This document shows, piece by piece, positions 33,799 through 42,401 of a DNA stretch of 64,000 nucleotides. Below the pieces are notes generated by a model. It searched no databases and was not told the origin of the DNA. It worked only from the letters and a program-made list of their open reading frames with translations. The first letter of the stretch is position 1. The number at the start of each line of letters is the position of its first letter. Position numbers and translations under genes: made by a program. The stretch comes from Candidatus Gastranaerophilales bacterium (GTDB taxonomy: Bacteria; Cyanobacteriota; Vampirovibrionia; Gastranaerophilales; Gastranaerophilaceae), in contig CALUQG010000003.1 in NCBI GenBank assembly GCA_944322855.1, positions 1-64,000 on the forward strand, read 5' to 3'.

Positions 33799-35037
33799 TT
33801 ATACACCTTTTAGCTTTTTATATTCTCTGTCAACCATTGCAAGCAATTCAGGAATATCAAGCTGCTGCGGACATTTTGTTTTACAAAGGCCGCATTTTAT
33901 GCATTTGTCAGCTCTTGCAGATTCTTTCAGTGCTTCATAATGATTGATAAAACTTCCTGTTTTGTTTGAACGATCGTCAATTTTATATTGATTGTAGAGT
34001 GAAAAAATGCTGGCTATATCTACACCAACAGGACATTCACAGTATCTGCAAGATGTGCAACCGATTGAAAGTGTTTTCAGGTGTGCTTCAATAGCTTTTG
34101 TGTAGACCTCCTGTTCTTCAGGGGAAAGAGGTTTCAAGTTTGTGAAAGTCTTTATGTTATCTTCAAGATGCTCCGGTTTTGTCATACCGCTTAGCATTGT
34201 CAAAATACCATCAAGACCGGCAATCCATCTGAAAGCCCATGATGCAGTGCTTGCATTCGGATTGTAATCTTTCAGGATTTTTGTTGCTTCTTCATTCAAA
34301 TTTGCCAGTGCACTGCCTCTGAGCGGTTCCATTATGATAATAGGTAAATTAGCTTTTCTTGCAATGTTATATTGTTCTTCTCCTCTGCAGGCTTTCCAGT
34401 CGAGTCTGTTTATCTGCAGCTGTACAAATTCCCATTTGTCGTAATAATCAATGATTTCTTGTAGTAGTTCAGGAGTGTCGTGATGAGAAAAACCAAGATA
34501 TTTTATTTTTCCTTCTTTTTTCATTTTTTCTAAAAACGGAATAACATTGTATTTTTTTGTGTTTTCCCAGTTATGTTTGTTTAAGCAGTGAACAAGATAA
34601 AAGTCAAAATAATCTGTCTGACATCTTTCAAGCTGCTCATTGAAAATTCTTTCAACGTCTTCTTCTTTTTCAAGCATCATAACAGGCATTTTGGTTGTGA
34701 GATTGAAAGAGCTTCTGTCATATTTTTTCAAAGCATCGCCCATTGCTTTTTCACTTTTTCCGTTCATATACATATATGCTGTATCAAAATAGTTAATGCC
34801 GCTTTCAATAGCTCTTTGAACCATTTTTTTGTTCAAAGCATCGTCAATGACTCCATTTGCATTAGTTGGCAATCGCATAGCACCAAAACCCAGCATTGAT
34901 ACATTAATATTCCTGAATTTTGTAGTGGTAACACCTCCTGTTACCTGCGGTGTTTTGGCTTTGAATGTGCATCCGCTTAGAAAAATTGCACCGCTTGCGG
35001 CAAGTAATGAATTTTTTATAAATTCACGTCTATCCAT
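33799..35037 (-). CDS. Tat-exported lipoprotein aldo/keto reductase with ferredoxin domain
   Basis: A 412-residue AKR-fold enzyme with a C-terminal 4Fe-4S domain. The N-terminus is a Tat signal (DRREFIK, R3-R4) followed by a hydrophobic stretch and a lipobox ending at C23 (FLSGC), so it should be folded in the cytoplasm, exported and lipid-anchored. The AKR tetrad is visible: D85, Y90, K116 and H150. The C-terminus has a Cys cluster (CTSCRYCEC) and a 4Fe-4S motif (CIKCGLCKTKCP). Electrons probably come from the polyferredoxin next door rather than NADPH. GAGG precedes the ATG. First gene of a five-gene operon with tatAC. Substrate unknown. Confidence 0.9.
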   Translation of the reverse strand: MDRREFIKNSLLAASGAIFLSGCTFKAKTPQVTGGVTTTKFRNINVSMLGFGAMRLPTNANGVIDDALNKKMVQRAIESGINYFDTAYMYMNGKSEKAMGDALKKYDRSSFNLTTKMPVMMLEKEEDVERIFNEQLERCQTDYFDFYLVHCLNKHNWENTKKYNVIPFLEKMKKEGKIKYLGFSHHDTPELLQEIIDYYDKWEFVQLQINRLDWKACRGEEQYNIARKANLPIIIMEPLRGSALANLNEEATKILKDYNPNASTASWAFRWIAGLDGILTMLSGMTKPEHLEDNIKTFTNLKPLSPEEQEVYTKAIEAHLKTLSIGCTSCRYCECPVGVDIASIFSLYNQYKIDDRSNKTGSFINHYEALKESARADKCIKCGLCKTKCPQQLDIPELLAMVDREYKKLKGV

Positions 35038-35077
35038 ATTTACCTCATTTTATTTTTCCAATACCATTATTTTATAT

Positions 35078-35106
35078 GTTATCACCTGGTAGCTGCTCTA
35101 AGTCAA
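35078..35106 (-). promoter_or_regulatory. promoter of the reductase-Tat operon, with operator in the spacer
   Basis: On the minus strand TTGACT (35106-35101), 17 bp, GATAAC (35083-35078). A dyad-like site lies in the spacer at 35087-35101, matching the site in the opposite promoter (35127-35141) at 11 of 15 positions. The start site would be near 35071, giving a leader of about 34 nt. Confidence 0.6.
35087..35101. promoter_or_regulatory. operator copy 1
   Basis: TGGTAGCTGCTCTAA, 11 of 15 identical to the perfect dyad at 35127-35141, and 40 bp from it start to start. Confidence 0.5.
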
Positions 35107-35121
35107 GTTTTTTCAAGTCTG

Positions 35122-35150
35122 TTGACTGATAGTTGCTATCAAGTATTATA
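35122..35150 (+). promoter_or_regulatory. promoter of the metallophosphatase operon
   Basis: TTGACT (35122-35127), then 16-17 bp to TATTAT or ATTATA (35144-35150). The dyad 35127-35141 fills the spacer, the classical place for a repressor to block polymerase. The start would be near 35157, about 22 nt before the ATG. Confidence 0.65.
35127..35141. promoter_or_regulatory. operator copy 2, perfect dyad
   Basis: TGATAG-TTG-CTATCA, 6-bp perfect arms. It is a mirror-position partner of 35087-35101 about a centre at 35114. The size fits a dimeric winged-helix repressor; no regulator gene is nearby. Confidence 0.6.
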
Positions 35151-35178
35151 CTTTAATCATAGCCTTTAGGTATTAACT

Positions 35179-36648
35179 ATGTCATTAAATCCTATCTTTT
35201 TTAATTTTAAAGGAACAACAAATATATACACAATAACAGATACCCATCAGGATACAAGAAAAACCCGTACCGTTTTGTCAGAAGTGGTTAATAAGGCAAA
35301 GAAACAAAATAATGTTTTGCTTTTAAACTGTGGGGATATGTTTAAAGGAATTTATCCAAGAGAACTCGAGGCTGATAGCTTTGTAAAAGCAAAGGAATTG
35401 GCGCCTGAGCTTGAAATTGTTACAACACTCGGAAATAACGATTTGGGATTTAATGAACAGCATTTAAAATATCTTATTTCTACAATAAAAAAATTTTCAG
35501 AAAACGGAATAAAAACGGTTTGTGCAAATCTCTTTGAAAAAAATACAGGTAAACGTCCAGAGTGGCTTAGTCCTTATGTTGTTGTGGAAAGAGATGGAGA
35601 CAAAAATTTTATTACAGGTTTTTGTATTAATAATATAAATTCAAATGAACTTTCTGTTCAACCGGTTAATCAGGAGCTTGTTCTTGATGAAATCAAAGAA
35701 TATATAGAAAAAGAAAAACCTGATAATGTAATATTTTTAAACCACGATTATTTTAAATCAAGTGCAAAATTACTTGATAAAGCATTGTCTAAAAATATAA
35801 AAGTGGACACTATTATAGGTGGGCACGACCATAAACCTGACGGACATATTCATAAGGAAGAAAAAATATATTATCCGCCGCCGTTTGGTGAAGCAGTATT
35901 GAATTTTCAGATATATAAAAAGGATGACTTAAAAAAGAATAAGAATATAAAATTTTTACCTTATCAAAAAATCAAAATTGATAAAAATATGCTTGAAGGC
36001 CTTATTGAATATGAACAAAAAACAGGACTACAAGAACCTTTTGCTGAATGCAGAATAAATTTTACAAAAAAATATGCTGAACCTTGCTCTCTCGGTTCTT
36101 TTCTTGCTGATGAAATAAAAAATTCGACAAATGCTGATATCTGTATTTTTTCAACCGGACTTCTTATGAAACCTCTTCCATACGGGAAAAGGCCTATTAC
36201 AAATTACGATTTTCAAAAGACAATGGTTGCTCATCTTCCAATAAAAAAAATTGAGTTATCTCCGGATGAGTTGAAAAAAGTATTTGAACACAGTTTAGAA
36301 AGCAGAGCCTTGGAAGCTTCAGGAAATTCAAAATTTTTACAGGCATCTTCTAACATAAAAATTTTTGGAATATGTGATAAATCAAAACAAAAATATACGG
36401 TTAAACAAATATTTATAAATAGCAAGCCGATATTGGGGGCAAATTCTCAGCAAAAGATAATTTGTGCAATGGATGAATACATTGCAAACGGCGGTCAGGG
36501 GTATGAATTAATAAGAAATAAACCTAAACAGGATACCGAACTAACTATAGACAATGCGTTAAAAAATGCACTGACTGTTACAGCTTTAAAGTATCCGAAA
36601 AATTCTTTATACCCTCAGTATGAAATATATGAAAGGGTTGTAGAATGA
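35179..36648 (+). CDS. 5'-nucleotidase-like metallophosphatase
   Basis: A 489-residue member of the 5'-nucleotidase / UDP-sugar hydrolase / 2',3'-cyclic phosphodiesterase superfamily. The dimetal site motifs are present: TDTH (residues 20-23), NCGDMF, GNND in place of the usual GNHE or GNHD, LNHD and GGHDH. The C-terminal domain (about 285-489) matches the substrate-binding half (SLGSFLADEIKNSTNADICIF, YIANGGQGYE). Unlike most relatives it has no signal peptide; it begins MSLNPIFFNFKG. First gene of a three-gene operon under the operator-bearing promoter at 35122-35150. The substrate is not predictable here; GNND lacks the usual catalytic His, so activity may differ. Confidence 0.85.
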   Translation: MSLNPIFFNFKGTTNIYTITDTHQDTRKTRTVLSEVVNKAKKQNNVLLLNCGDMFKGIYPRELEADSFVKAKELAPELEIVTTLGNNDLGFNEQHLKYLISTIKKFSENGIKTVCANLFEKNTGKRPEWLSPYVVVERDGDKNFITGFCINNINSNELSVQPVNQELVLDEIKEYIEKEKPDNVIFLNHDYFKSSAKLLDKALSKNIKVDTIIGGHDHKPDGHIHKEEKIYYPPPFGEAVLNFQIYKKDDLKKNKNIKFLPYQKIKIDKNMLEGLIEYEQKTGLQEPFAECRINFTKKYAEPCSLGSFLADEIKNSTNADICIFSTGLLMKPLPYGKRPITNYDFQKTMVAHLPIKKIELSPDELKKVFEHSLESRALEASGNSKFLQASSNIKIFGICDKSKQKYTVKQIFINSKPILGANSQQKIICAMDEYIANGGQGYELIRNKPKQDTELTIDNALKNALTVTALKYPKNSLYPQYEIYERVVE

Positions 36649-36679
36649 ATGTTTCTCCTGTAAGTATACACATTCATAT

Positions 36680-37816
36680 ATGCCAAATCAGGGCGGCAAC
36701 AGGATAATGCCGCCGGAATCTGTTGTTTCTGAAATGGTGAAAAATCTTGACAGGCATACGCTTGCTATTTATAAAAACGGAAAAATTAAATATTATAATC
36801 AAAGAAATCTGAAACCTGTATTTCTGGCACTGGAAGATTTTCATAATGATTTTAGTGATTGTTTTATTGTAGATAGGAGAGTAAGCAAGGCTTCTGCAAT
36901 GCTTTTTGCATACGGGAATGCAAAAAACATAAAAACTCCGCTTATATCAAAATCCGCTGCAGAATTTTTTGATAGGACTAAAATTAATTATCAGACGGAT
37001 GAAATTGCAGACAGTGTTGTTGATATAAACTCAAAAATAAAATGCCCTCTGGAAAAAACAGTGCTTTATACGGACAATCCCTCCTATGCATATAATTTGC
37101 TAAAGCCAAAAGTTTTTCCTAAAGGTATTGAATTTGAAAAACAGTTTTATAAAGATTTTCTGACTCCAGAACAATACAAAGAGCTGGATAAGAAGCTAAA
37201 TCTTTTATATATGAATAAAAAGAATTTAAATTCCTCCCTTTCTTTCAAAGGCGGTTTGTATGATGCAACCGCTTTTATACAGGCACATACCCTTTTGAAC
37301 AGAGGTCTGACAAATATAGGAGGATGTGCAATCCCTAATGCGATAATGTCTAATACAAAAGAAGAAGCTCTCGAAAGAATAGGTATGTCAACTTTGAGTG
37401 TGACTTTTGCTTTTATTATGCCGCTTTTGCTTTTACCCCGTTACAATAAATTTTTTCTTATGAAAAACGGAATAGTTAAAAATTTTTCTAATAATGAAAA
37501 GAAAATAATACAGGTTTCAAAAGAATATTTGACGAAAGATGTTGAATGTATGATTAGAGGTATTCGTCAATCGGCAAAGGAATTAAAGGCAGAAACTGAT
37601 TTTGAAAATGTACTTAAAAGATTTGAAGGACGGGAGGAAGATTTAAAAAACAAACTTTTAAAAGCTCATGAGCAGATTTTGCGCTCTGACTTTATTTCGA
37701 CGGGACTTTTGATGGGAAGTATTCCATGGATTGCAACGGGAATTACGGAATACAAAACCGGACGTAAAGGCTTTTCTGCAACATTTAATATGCTTGATGA
37801 AAAAAAACATATCTAA
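36680..37816 (+). CDS. hypothetical protein, membrane-associated
   Basis: A 378-residue protein that I do not recognise. The N-terminal half is mixed alpha/beta and charged. A hydrophobic segment follows near 240-258 (TFAFIMPLLLLPRYNKFFL) and a weaker one near 340-360 (GLLMGSIPWIATGI). The ATG at 36680 lacks a ribosome site. A better-placed ATG at 36645, which overlaps the metallophosphatase stop (ATGA), opens a 20-codon frame in another register, so the true N-terminus may be MNVSPVSIH plus a frameshift. The gene overlaps the next one at an A8 run. It probably works with the metallophosphatase, by position. Confidence 0.65.
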   Translation: MPNQGGNRIMPPESVVSEMVKNLDRHTLAIYKNGKIKYYNQRNLKPVFLALEDFHNDFSDCFIVDRRVSKASAMLFAYGNAKNIKTPLISKSAAEFFDRTKINYQTDEIADSVVDINSKIKCPLEKTVLYTDNPSYAYNLLKPKVFPKGIEFEKQFYKDFLTPEQYKELDKKLNLLYMNKKNLNSSLSFKGGLYDATAFIQAHTLLNRGLTNIGGCAIPNAIMSNTKEEALERIGMSTLSVTFAFIMPLLLLPRYNKFFLMKNGIVKNFSNNEKKIIQVSKEYLTKDVECMIRGIRQSAKELKAETDFENVLKRFEGREEDLKNKLLKAHEQILRSDFISTGLLMGSIPWIATGITEYKTGRKGFSATFNMLDEKKHI

Positions 37817-38501
37817 AAAAGAACATAAGAAAAAGAAATTGAAACGCCTTGCCGGTACTCTCGCTTTTGCCTTTATACCGGGGATTATATTATCCAAACT
37901 TGTGACAAAAGGACTTGCTGCAAAGAGTTCTAATATCATTAAAAACAATGCTCAAAGTTTTAATTATACTTCCGGGGTAAGTATGTCAAAAACTATTAAT
38001 GCGATGAAATGGGCTTTTACCGGATTTCTTGCAAAACTACCTTCCTCCAGAGACAAATATGAACTCAGAGACAGGGCTGCCAGAGAAGGTGCTACTTTTG
38101 TTATGTTTTTTGGCGGTGATTTCTTGATAAACAATATTCTAGGCAGGCTGTCAGATTATTTTCTCGGTACAAAAATTATGAAAACGGATAAATATGCAGG
38201 AGAAAAAATAGGATTTTTTAAAGGTTTTACCCTTCCAATCAGAAGATTTAAATATCTGGACAGGCTGAAAAATGTCTCTCCTCTTGAATTAAAAAGGACA
38301 AAAAATGTCGGAGCACTTCTTTACTGGATTTCGTTGGTTACGAATATGGCTGTTTTAGGATTTAGCGTTCCTCATTTTTTGAATAAATTTTTGAGATATT
38401 CAGTACAAAAAGACAAACAAAAACAGAATGAAACGCTTAAAATCTATTCAACACATTTTTATAAGGATATAGACAACTGGCTTGAGACAGAGAACTTTTA
38501 A
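37797..38501 (+). CDS. hypothetical membrane protein
   Basis: A 234-residue basic protein beginning MKKNISKKEHKKKK, with hydrophobic segments near 18-35 (GTLAFAFIPGIILSKLV), 98-115 (VMFFGGDFLINNIL) and 178-198 (LLYWISLVTNMAVLGF). I start it at 37797; the frame opens earlier (37731) but only inside the preceding gene. The 20-nt overlap runs through an A8 tract. A single-base change there would fuse it to the gene at 36680 into one 600-residue protein. It converges with the yjbQ-like gene with no spacer. Function unknown. Confidence 0.6.
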   Translation: MKKNISKKEHKKKKLKRLAGTLAFAFIPGIILSKLVTKGLAAKSSNIIKNNAQSFNYTSGVSMSKTINAMKWAFTGFLAKLPSSRDKYELRDRAAREGATFVMFFGGDFLINNILGRLSDYFLGTKIMKTDKYAGEKIGFFKGFTLPIRRFKYLDRLKNVSPLELKRTKNVGALLYWISLVTNMAVLGFSVPHFLNKFLRYSVQKDKQKQNETLKIYSTHFYKDIDNWLETENF

Positions 38502-38915
38502 CTATTCTCCCATAACTTTTACTATTACTCTTTTTCGTCTTTGACCGTCAAATTCAGCATAGTATATTTGCTGCCAGGGGCCAAAATCGAGCCGGCCTTT
38601 TGTTATAGGAACAATAACTTCATGTCCTATTAAAAGACTTTTCAAATGGCTGTCACCGTTAGTTTCGCCTGTTCTGTGGTGATTGTAATTAATATCAAAC
38701 GGAGCCAGTTCTTCAAGCCATTTGTCAATATCAGCAATAAGTCCGTTTTCTGCATCATTGACGTATACACCTGCAGTGATATGCATTGCGGAAACAAGAA
38801 CCATTCCTTCTTGTATACCGCTTTTTTGTACTATTTCTTCGACTTCATCTGTTATATTTATATATTCTCTGTGGTTAGATGTATTGAACCATAAATATTC
38901 AGTTGCAAATTTCAT
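38502..38915 (-). CDS. YjbQ / UPF0047 family protein
   Basis: A 137-residue protein of the YjbQ family, annotated in several organisms as a secondary thiamine-phosphate synthase because some members rescue thiE mutants. The family blocks are visible: [43 protein letters not shown] with the metal-binding histidines, and [24 protein letters not shown] precedes the ATG. It is a single gene converging on the plus-strand operon. The physiological substrate in this organism is not known. Confidence 0.9.
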   Translation of the reverse strand: MKFATEYLWFNTSNHREYINITDEVEEIVQKSGIQEGMVLVSAMHITAGVYVNDAENGLIADIDKWLEELAPFDINYNHHRTGETNGDSHLKSLLIGHEVIVPITKGRLDFGPWQQIYYAEFDGQRRKRVIVKVMGE

Positions 38916-39249
38916 AAAATATAAACTCCTTTTTGTGTTCGTCTTTTTTAGTTATTATAGCAGTTTATTTATTAATTTTTGTAATATTTATATCAAAAAA
39001 TTTGAAATAAACACTACAGATGTCATAGAATTGGATATGTATTTATATTCATCAGTACCAAATGGTTTCAATCAAAATAAAATTCTTTGTAAAAACTTGA
39101 TAAATCAGTTTTTTTACAAGGAGTTTGAAAATCTAAACAAAAATAAAAATACATAATTACGGAGCTATCTCATTTAAATAAGGAAACGAGGTAGCTTCAA
39201 TTATTTATTAGAGAAAATAATTAAATTAATAATATTCAAGGAGCAAAAA
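38916..39249. other. 334-bp gene-free spacer
   Basis: No gene that I can support; a 39-codon open stretch near 39034-39156 has no ribosome site. A weak hairpin (AGCTATCTC and GAGGTAGCT, about 39165-39196) without a clear T-run lies before the gene at 39250, which has AAGGAG. Confidence 0.5.
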
Positions 39250-40581
39250 ATGAAAATTTCAAAAATTTCAAAAACAGATATTCAAACAAAGACGCAAAGA
39301 CAAAAAATTGATATGACAGGATTTGATGCCGAACCGGCTCCGTCTCAAGAAACATCAATAACCAGTAAAAAAGCAAGCGATGCAATAAAAAACAGTTTTT
39401 TGAGTAATGTCTCTTTTGGCGGACATAAAGAAGAATTTTCAACAATAAGCTCCGGTTATCAAAAAAATTATATATGGGGAACATCAGGTGCAGTTCATAC
39501 AAGATTGTCCGATCCGTTGAAAGATTTGTCTACTCATTCTATATCTATGAACGGATGCAATGGTTATCATCAAGATAATGTCGAGGAGTACCTTATTAGA
39601 AATTCTTCATCTTTTTATCCGAATTCTTCTATTGAAAACATAAAAAACAACCATAGAGATTATGAAACACACAGGGCTTACTTTGCAGACCCTGAAGAAG
39701 TTATTGATGATGCAAAAAGACGTGATTTTGATTTTATCGTATATGACAACAGGCCAAAGTATCCCAGATTGGAAGAGTTGAAGAAAAATTATTTCTTTGA
39801 CAATGCTTTTTTTGATAAAAAAATACATGGATACTGGTGGACTTCTGAATATGAATATGCAACAAACTACGGTGAATATTTTGATACAATCAGAGAATAT
39901 TACGAACGTCTTGAAGCTGCTGATGTAAAAGAATATTTTAACCAAAAACATATTGCAAAAGTTAAAAACATTAACAATGATGAAAAAATAGGCTATTACG
40001 GCGCTAGGCTGGAACAATCAAGACATCAGCAAAAACTTGCGGAAGAGGCCAGAAATATTTTCAATGAATCCGCACACCTGTTCATGGAAAAAGATGATGC
40101 TAAAAAGAAAGTAAAATTCTACAAAGATGAAATCAGATATATCCCTCAAGACATTGAAAACACACAGAAAAGTATAGAACTTCGTATGGTTAAAATTGAC
40201 AAACTTGATAAATATATTGAAACTGAAGAAGCCTATATTAAAATGAGAAAAGAATATTATATAGACAATCCTATTGTTGAAAGAGATTACTACTCTACGG
40301 AAGAGGAGCTTGCAAAGAAAAATCTGAAAGCTATAGATGAAATTCTGAAGCCAAATGTGGAACAAATAGAGACACTAAAAAAACAAAAAGAAGAAATTGA
40401 AAAAGAAATTGCGTCTATGAAAGAACATATTGCAACTCAAGAAAGCAGATTGTATTCGATAAGAGAAGATTTACCAAAAGCCGAGCAGACTCTTAACGGA
40501 ATTCTCTCTACACTGGCAAATAATTACAAGAAAATGGAAGATTTTTACAATAAAAACATACAGGAATGGCAGTACAATTAG
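39250..40581 (+). CDS. coiled-coil hypothetical protein
   Basis: A 443-residue protein with a strong AAGGAG site. The N-terminal 60 residues are low-complexity and polar and end in VSFGGHK, similar to short N-terminal tags on other hypothetical proteins here. The central part (about 60-240) is rich in Tyr, Asp and His with several Trp (YWWTSEYEY). The C-terminal half (about 255-440) is a long Lys/Glu/Ile/Leu coiled coil. No signal peptide or membrane helix. Its end overlaps the next gene by 16 nt, so it heads an operon with a GH13-like enzyme, a methyltransferase and a SPASM protein. Confidence 0.7.
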   Translation: MKISKISKTDIQTKTQRQKIDMTGFDAEPAPSQETSITSKKASDAIKNSFLSNVSFGGHKEEFSTISSGYQKNYIWGTSGAVHTRLSDPLKDLSTHSISMNGCNGYHQDNVEEYLIRNSSSFYPNSSIENIKNNHRDYETHRAYFADPEEVIDDAKRRDFDFIVYDNRPKYPRLEELKKNYFFDNAFFDKKIHGYWWTSEYEYATNYGEYFDTIREYYERLEAADVKEYFNQKHIAKVKNINNDEKIGYYGARLEQSRHQQKLAEEARNIFNESAHLFMEKDDAKKKVKFYKDEIRYIPQDIENTQKSIELRMVKIDKLDKYIETEEAYIKMRKEYYIDNPIVERDYYSTEEELAKKNLKAIDEILKPNVEQIETLKKQKEEIEKEIASMKEHIATQESRLYSIREDLPKAEQTLNGILSTLANNYKKMEDFYNKNIQEWQYN

Positions 40582-42401
40582 ATAATTTTGTAAAAATGAA
40601 ACCTGAAGACTGCTTGAATTTGAATTTTGAGCAGTCTTTAGAACTGGTAAAAAAAATAATAGGCAATGACCTATGGGAATGTGCACTTAATTTTGAAATT
40701 GAGTCACCTTATTCAACAGAAAAAAATACAAACTGGAGTAAAAAAGCCAAGTTTGTTGGTATAAATCCGAGAATAACAAAAACTTTTTGGGGAATAGTTA
40801 AATATGCAATAACTTTCCCCGAAAATGCTGTGCACATTATGCCTCTTTTTGAAACCGGAGACGGCAGTCTTTATGTACAAAATTCCTGGGAACTTAACAA
40901 TGATTTTATAGATAAAGATTTGTGCAAGCTGGGATTTAATACTGCAGAATTACAGCTAAAATTTGTTATTAATATTTTGCATGCAATGGGCAAAGCTGTT
41001 GGGTTTGATGTACTTGCTCATGTTGATAATTTTTCTGAGATTGTTTTGTTAAATCCAAAGTATTTTGAATGGATAAAACTCAATTCTTCTAAAACAAGTC
41101 AGGATTTTTCAAAAACTCCGAAACAAAATGCATCCGAAATAGAAAAATTCATTATTTCTTATTTTAAACTGCCTGTCAATTTCTATCAACTTGATGAAAA
41201 CATCCGAGAAAGCCTGTTGTTTCCATCAAATATTGATAAATTTAAAAGAAGAATGGAGATAAGAAAACTCATAAGAAATAACGGTTATGAGCCTGTGCCG
41301 GTAGTTGAACATTGTCCTATGCGTCCTATTGTCTTTGAAAAAATGGAATATTCAAAAAATGACAGCTGGGCTGTTTTTACTGTAAAAGACAAATCTGAAT
41401 ATTCTAAAATTTTTGGTGCCGTAACTCCCTACAAGTTTTATGATATAAAAGACGGATATCCCGTCAAAAACTCTTTTGATGAGGAAGTCCTTCAATACTT
41501 TATTGGTAAAATCTTTGAATTTCAAAAAGAATATGATTTTGATTTCCTAAGAGCTGATATGGCTCACAATCAAATTTCGCAGAGCCATAATAGCAGCAAA
41601 GATTTAGAAACTCCTGAAATGTGGGCAATTTTGAAAAAGAAAATTAATGAAAGCAAACCATATTTTGCAACTATAGCCGAAGCTTTTTTGAATGATTATT
41701 ACATTTCAGGTGTACAGGATATGGTTAATAAAGATTTTGATGTTGTTCTTGGGGAACTGAATTTTCATTATCTAAATGAAAATTATATAGACATTGTTAA
41801 ATGTTATAATGCGTACTCACAAAAATATAATTTTGCTCCTAGTATTACAGTATTTACAAATGACGGTGATTTACCGGAACACAAAAATTTGTATAAAACT
41901 CAGGAAGCAAACGAATGCCGTTTTTTCTCCGGTCTGTTTTTAAATATGCCTTCATATACCGCTATAGGTTTTGAAACAAGAGATCTTTCGCCGAAAGATA
42001 AATCAATGTATTCAAATTATTATGTGGTCAAACAAAATGAAGATTATACATTCGGCTCAAATGAAAGAACTTTTGAAATTTTTCATTCAATGAGAAATCT
42101 ATATGTAAAATATAAAGATATAATTGAAAATGCACCTTTGACTTTTATTAATCCTCGGGGCTGTAAGATGCTAGGCTGGTTTTATTCTTTAAGTAACGGT
42201 AAGAAACTTCTTTTTGCTGTTAACCTTGACAGTTCTTCAACGGTGCTTGAAACTGATTTAAATGCCTGGTCAAAAGCCCGTCTTATTTATACAAATTCTT
42301 TGTATAATGAAATAATACCCGAACTCGAAAATGATAACGGCAGTTTCTTTGTTATTCCTGATTTTTATATAGGAGAATGTGTTATTTATGAGCTTGAATG
42401 A
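40566..42401 (+). CDS. GH13 alpha-amylase-like protein
   Basis: A 611-residue protein with a cryptic alpha-amylase (GH13) TIM barrel. All four GH13 regions can be traced: region I GFDVLAHVDN (147-155), region II FDFLRADMAH with the nucleophile position D331, region III TIAEAF with the acid/base position E372, and region IV VFTNDGD with D433. The last 80 residues look like the domain C beta sandwich (LLFAVNLDSS). Regions I and IV deviate from the usual NH and NHD. No signal peptide, so it acts in the cytoplasm, perhaps as a hydrolase, transglycosidase or phosphorylase. The ATG overlaps the preceding gene. Very divergent; specificity cannot be read. Confidence 0.7.
   Translation: MAVQLDNFVKMKPEDCLNLNFEQSLELVKKIIGNDLWECALNFEIESPYSTEKNTNWSKKAKFVGINPRITKTFWGIVKYAITFPENAVHIMPLFETGDGSLYVQNSWELNNDFIDKDLCKLGFNTAELQLKFVINILHAMGKAVGFDVLAHVDNFSEIVLLNPKYFEWIKLNSSKTSQDFSKTPKQNASEIEKFIISYFKLPVNFYQLDENIRESLLFPSNIDKFKRRMEIRKLIRNNGYEPVPVVEHCPMRPIVFEKMEYSKNDSWAVFTVKDKSEYSKIFGAVTPYKFYDIKDGYPVKNSFDEEVLQYFIGKIFEFQKEYDFDFLRADMAHNQISQSHNSSKDLETPEMWAILKKKINESKPYFATIAEAFLNDYYISGVQDMVNKDFDVVLGELNFHYLNENYIDIVKCYNAYSQKYNFAPSITVFTNDGDLPEHKNLYKTQEANECRFFSGLFLNMPSYTAIGFETRDLSPKDKSMYSNYYVVKQNEDYTFGSNERTFEIFHSMRNLYVKYKDIIENAPLTFINPRGCKMLGWFYSLSNGKKLLFAVNLDSSSTVLETDLNAWSKARLIYTNSLYNEIIPELENDNGSFFVIPDFYIGECVIYELE

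Noticed and set aside
38722-39156. 144-codon plus-strand frame
   Set aside because: Mostly antisense to the YjbQ-family gene; no ribosome site or recognisable domain.
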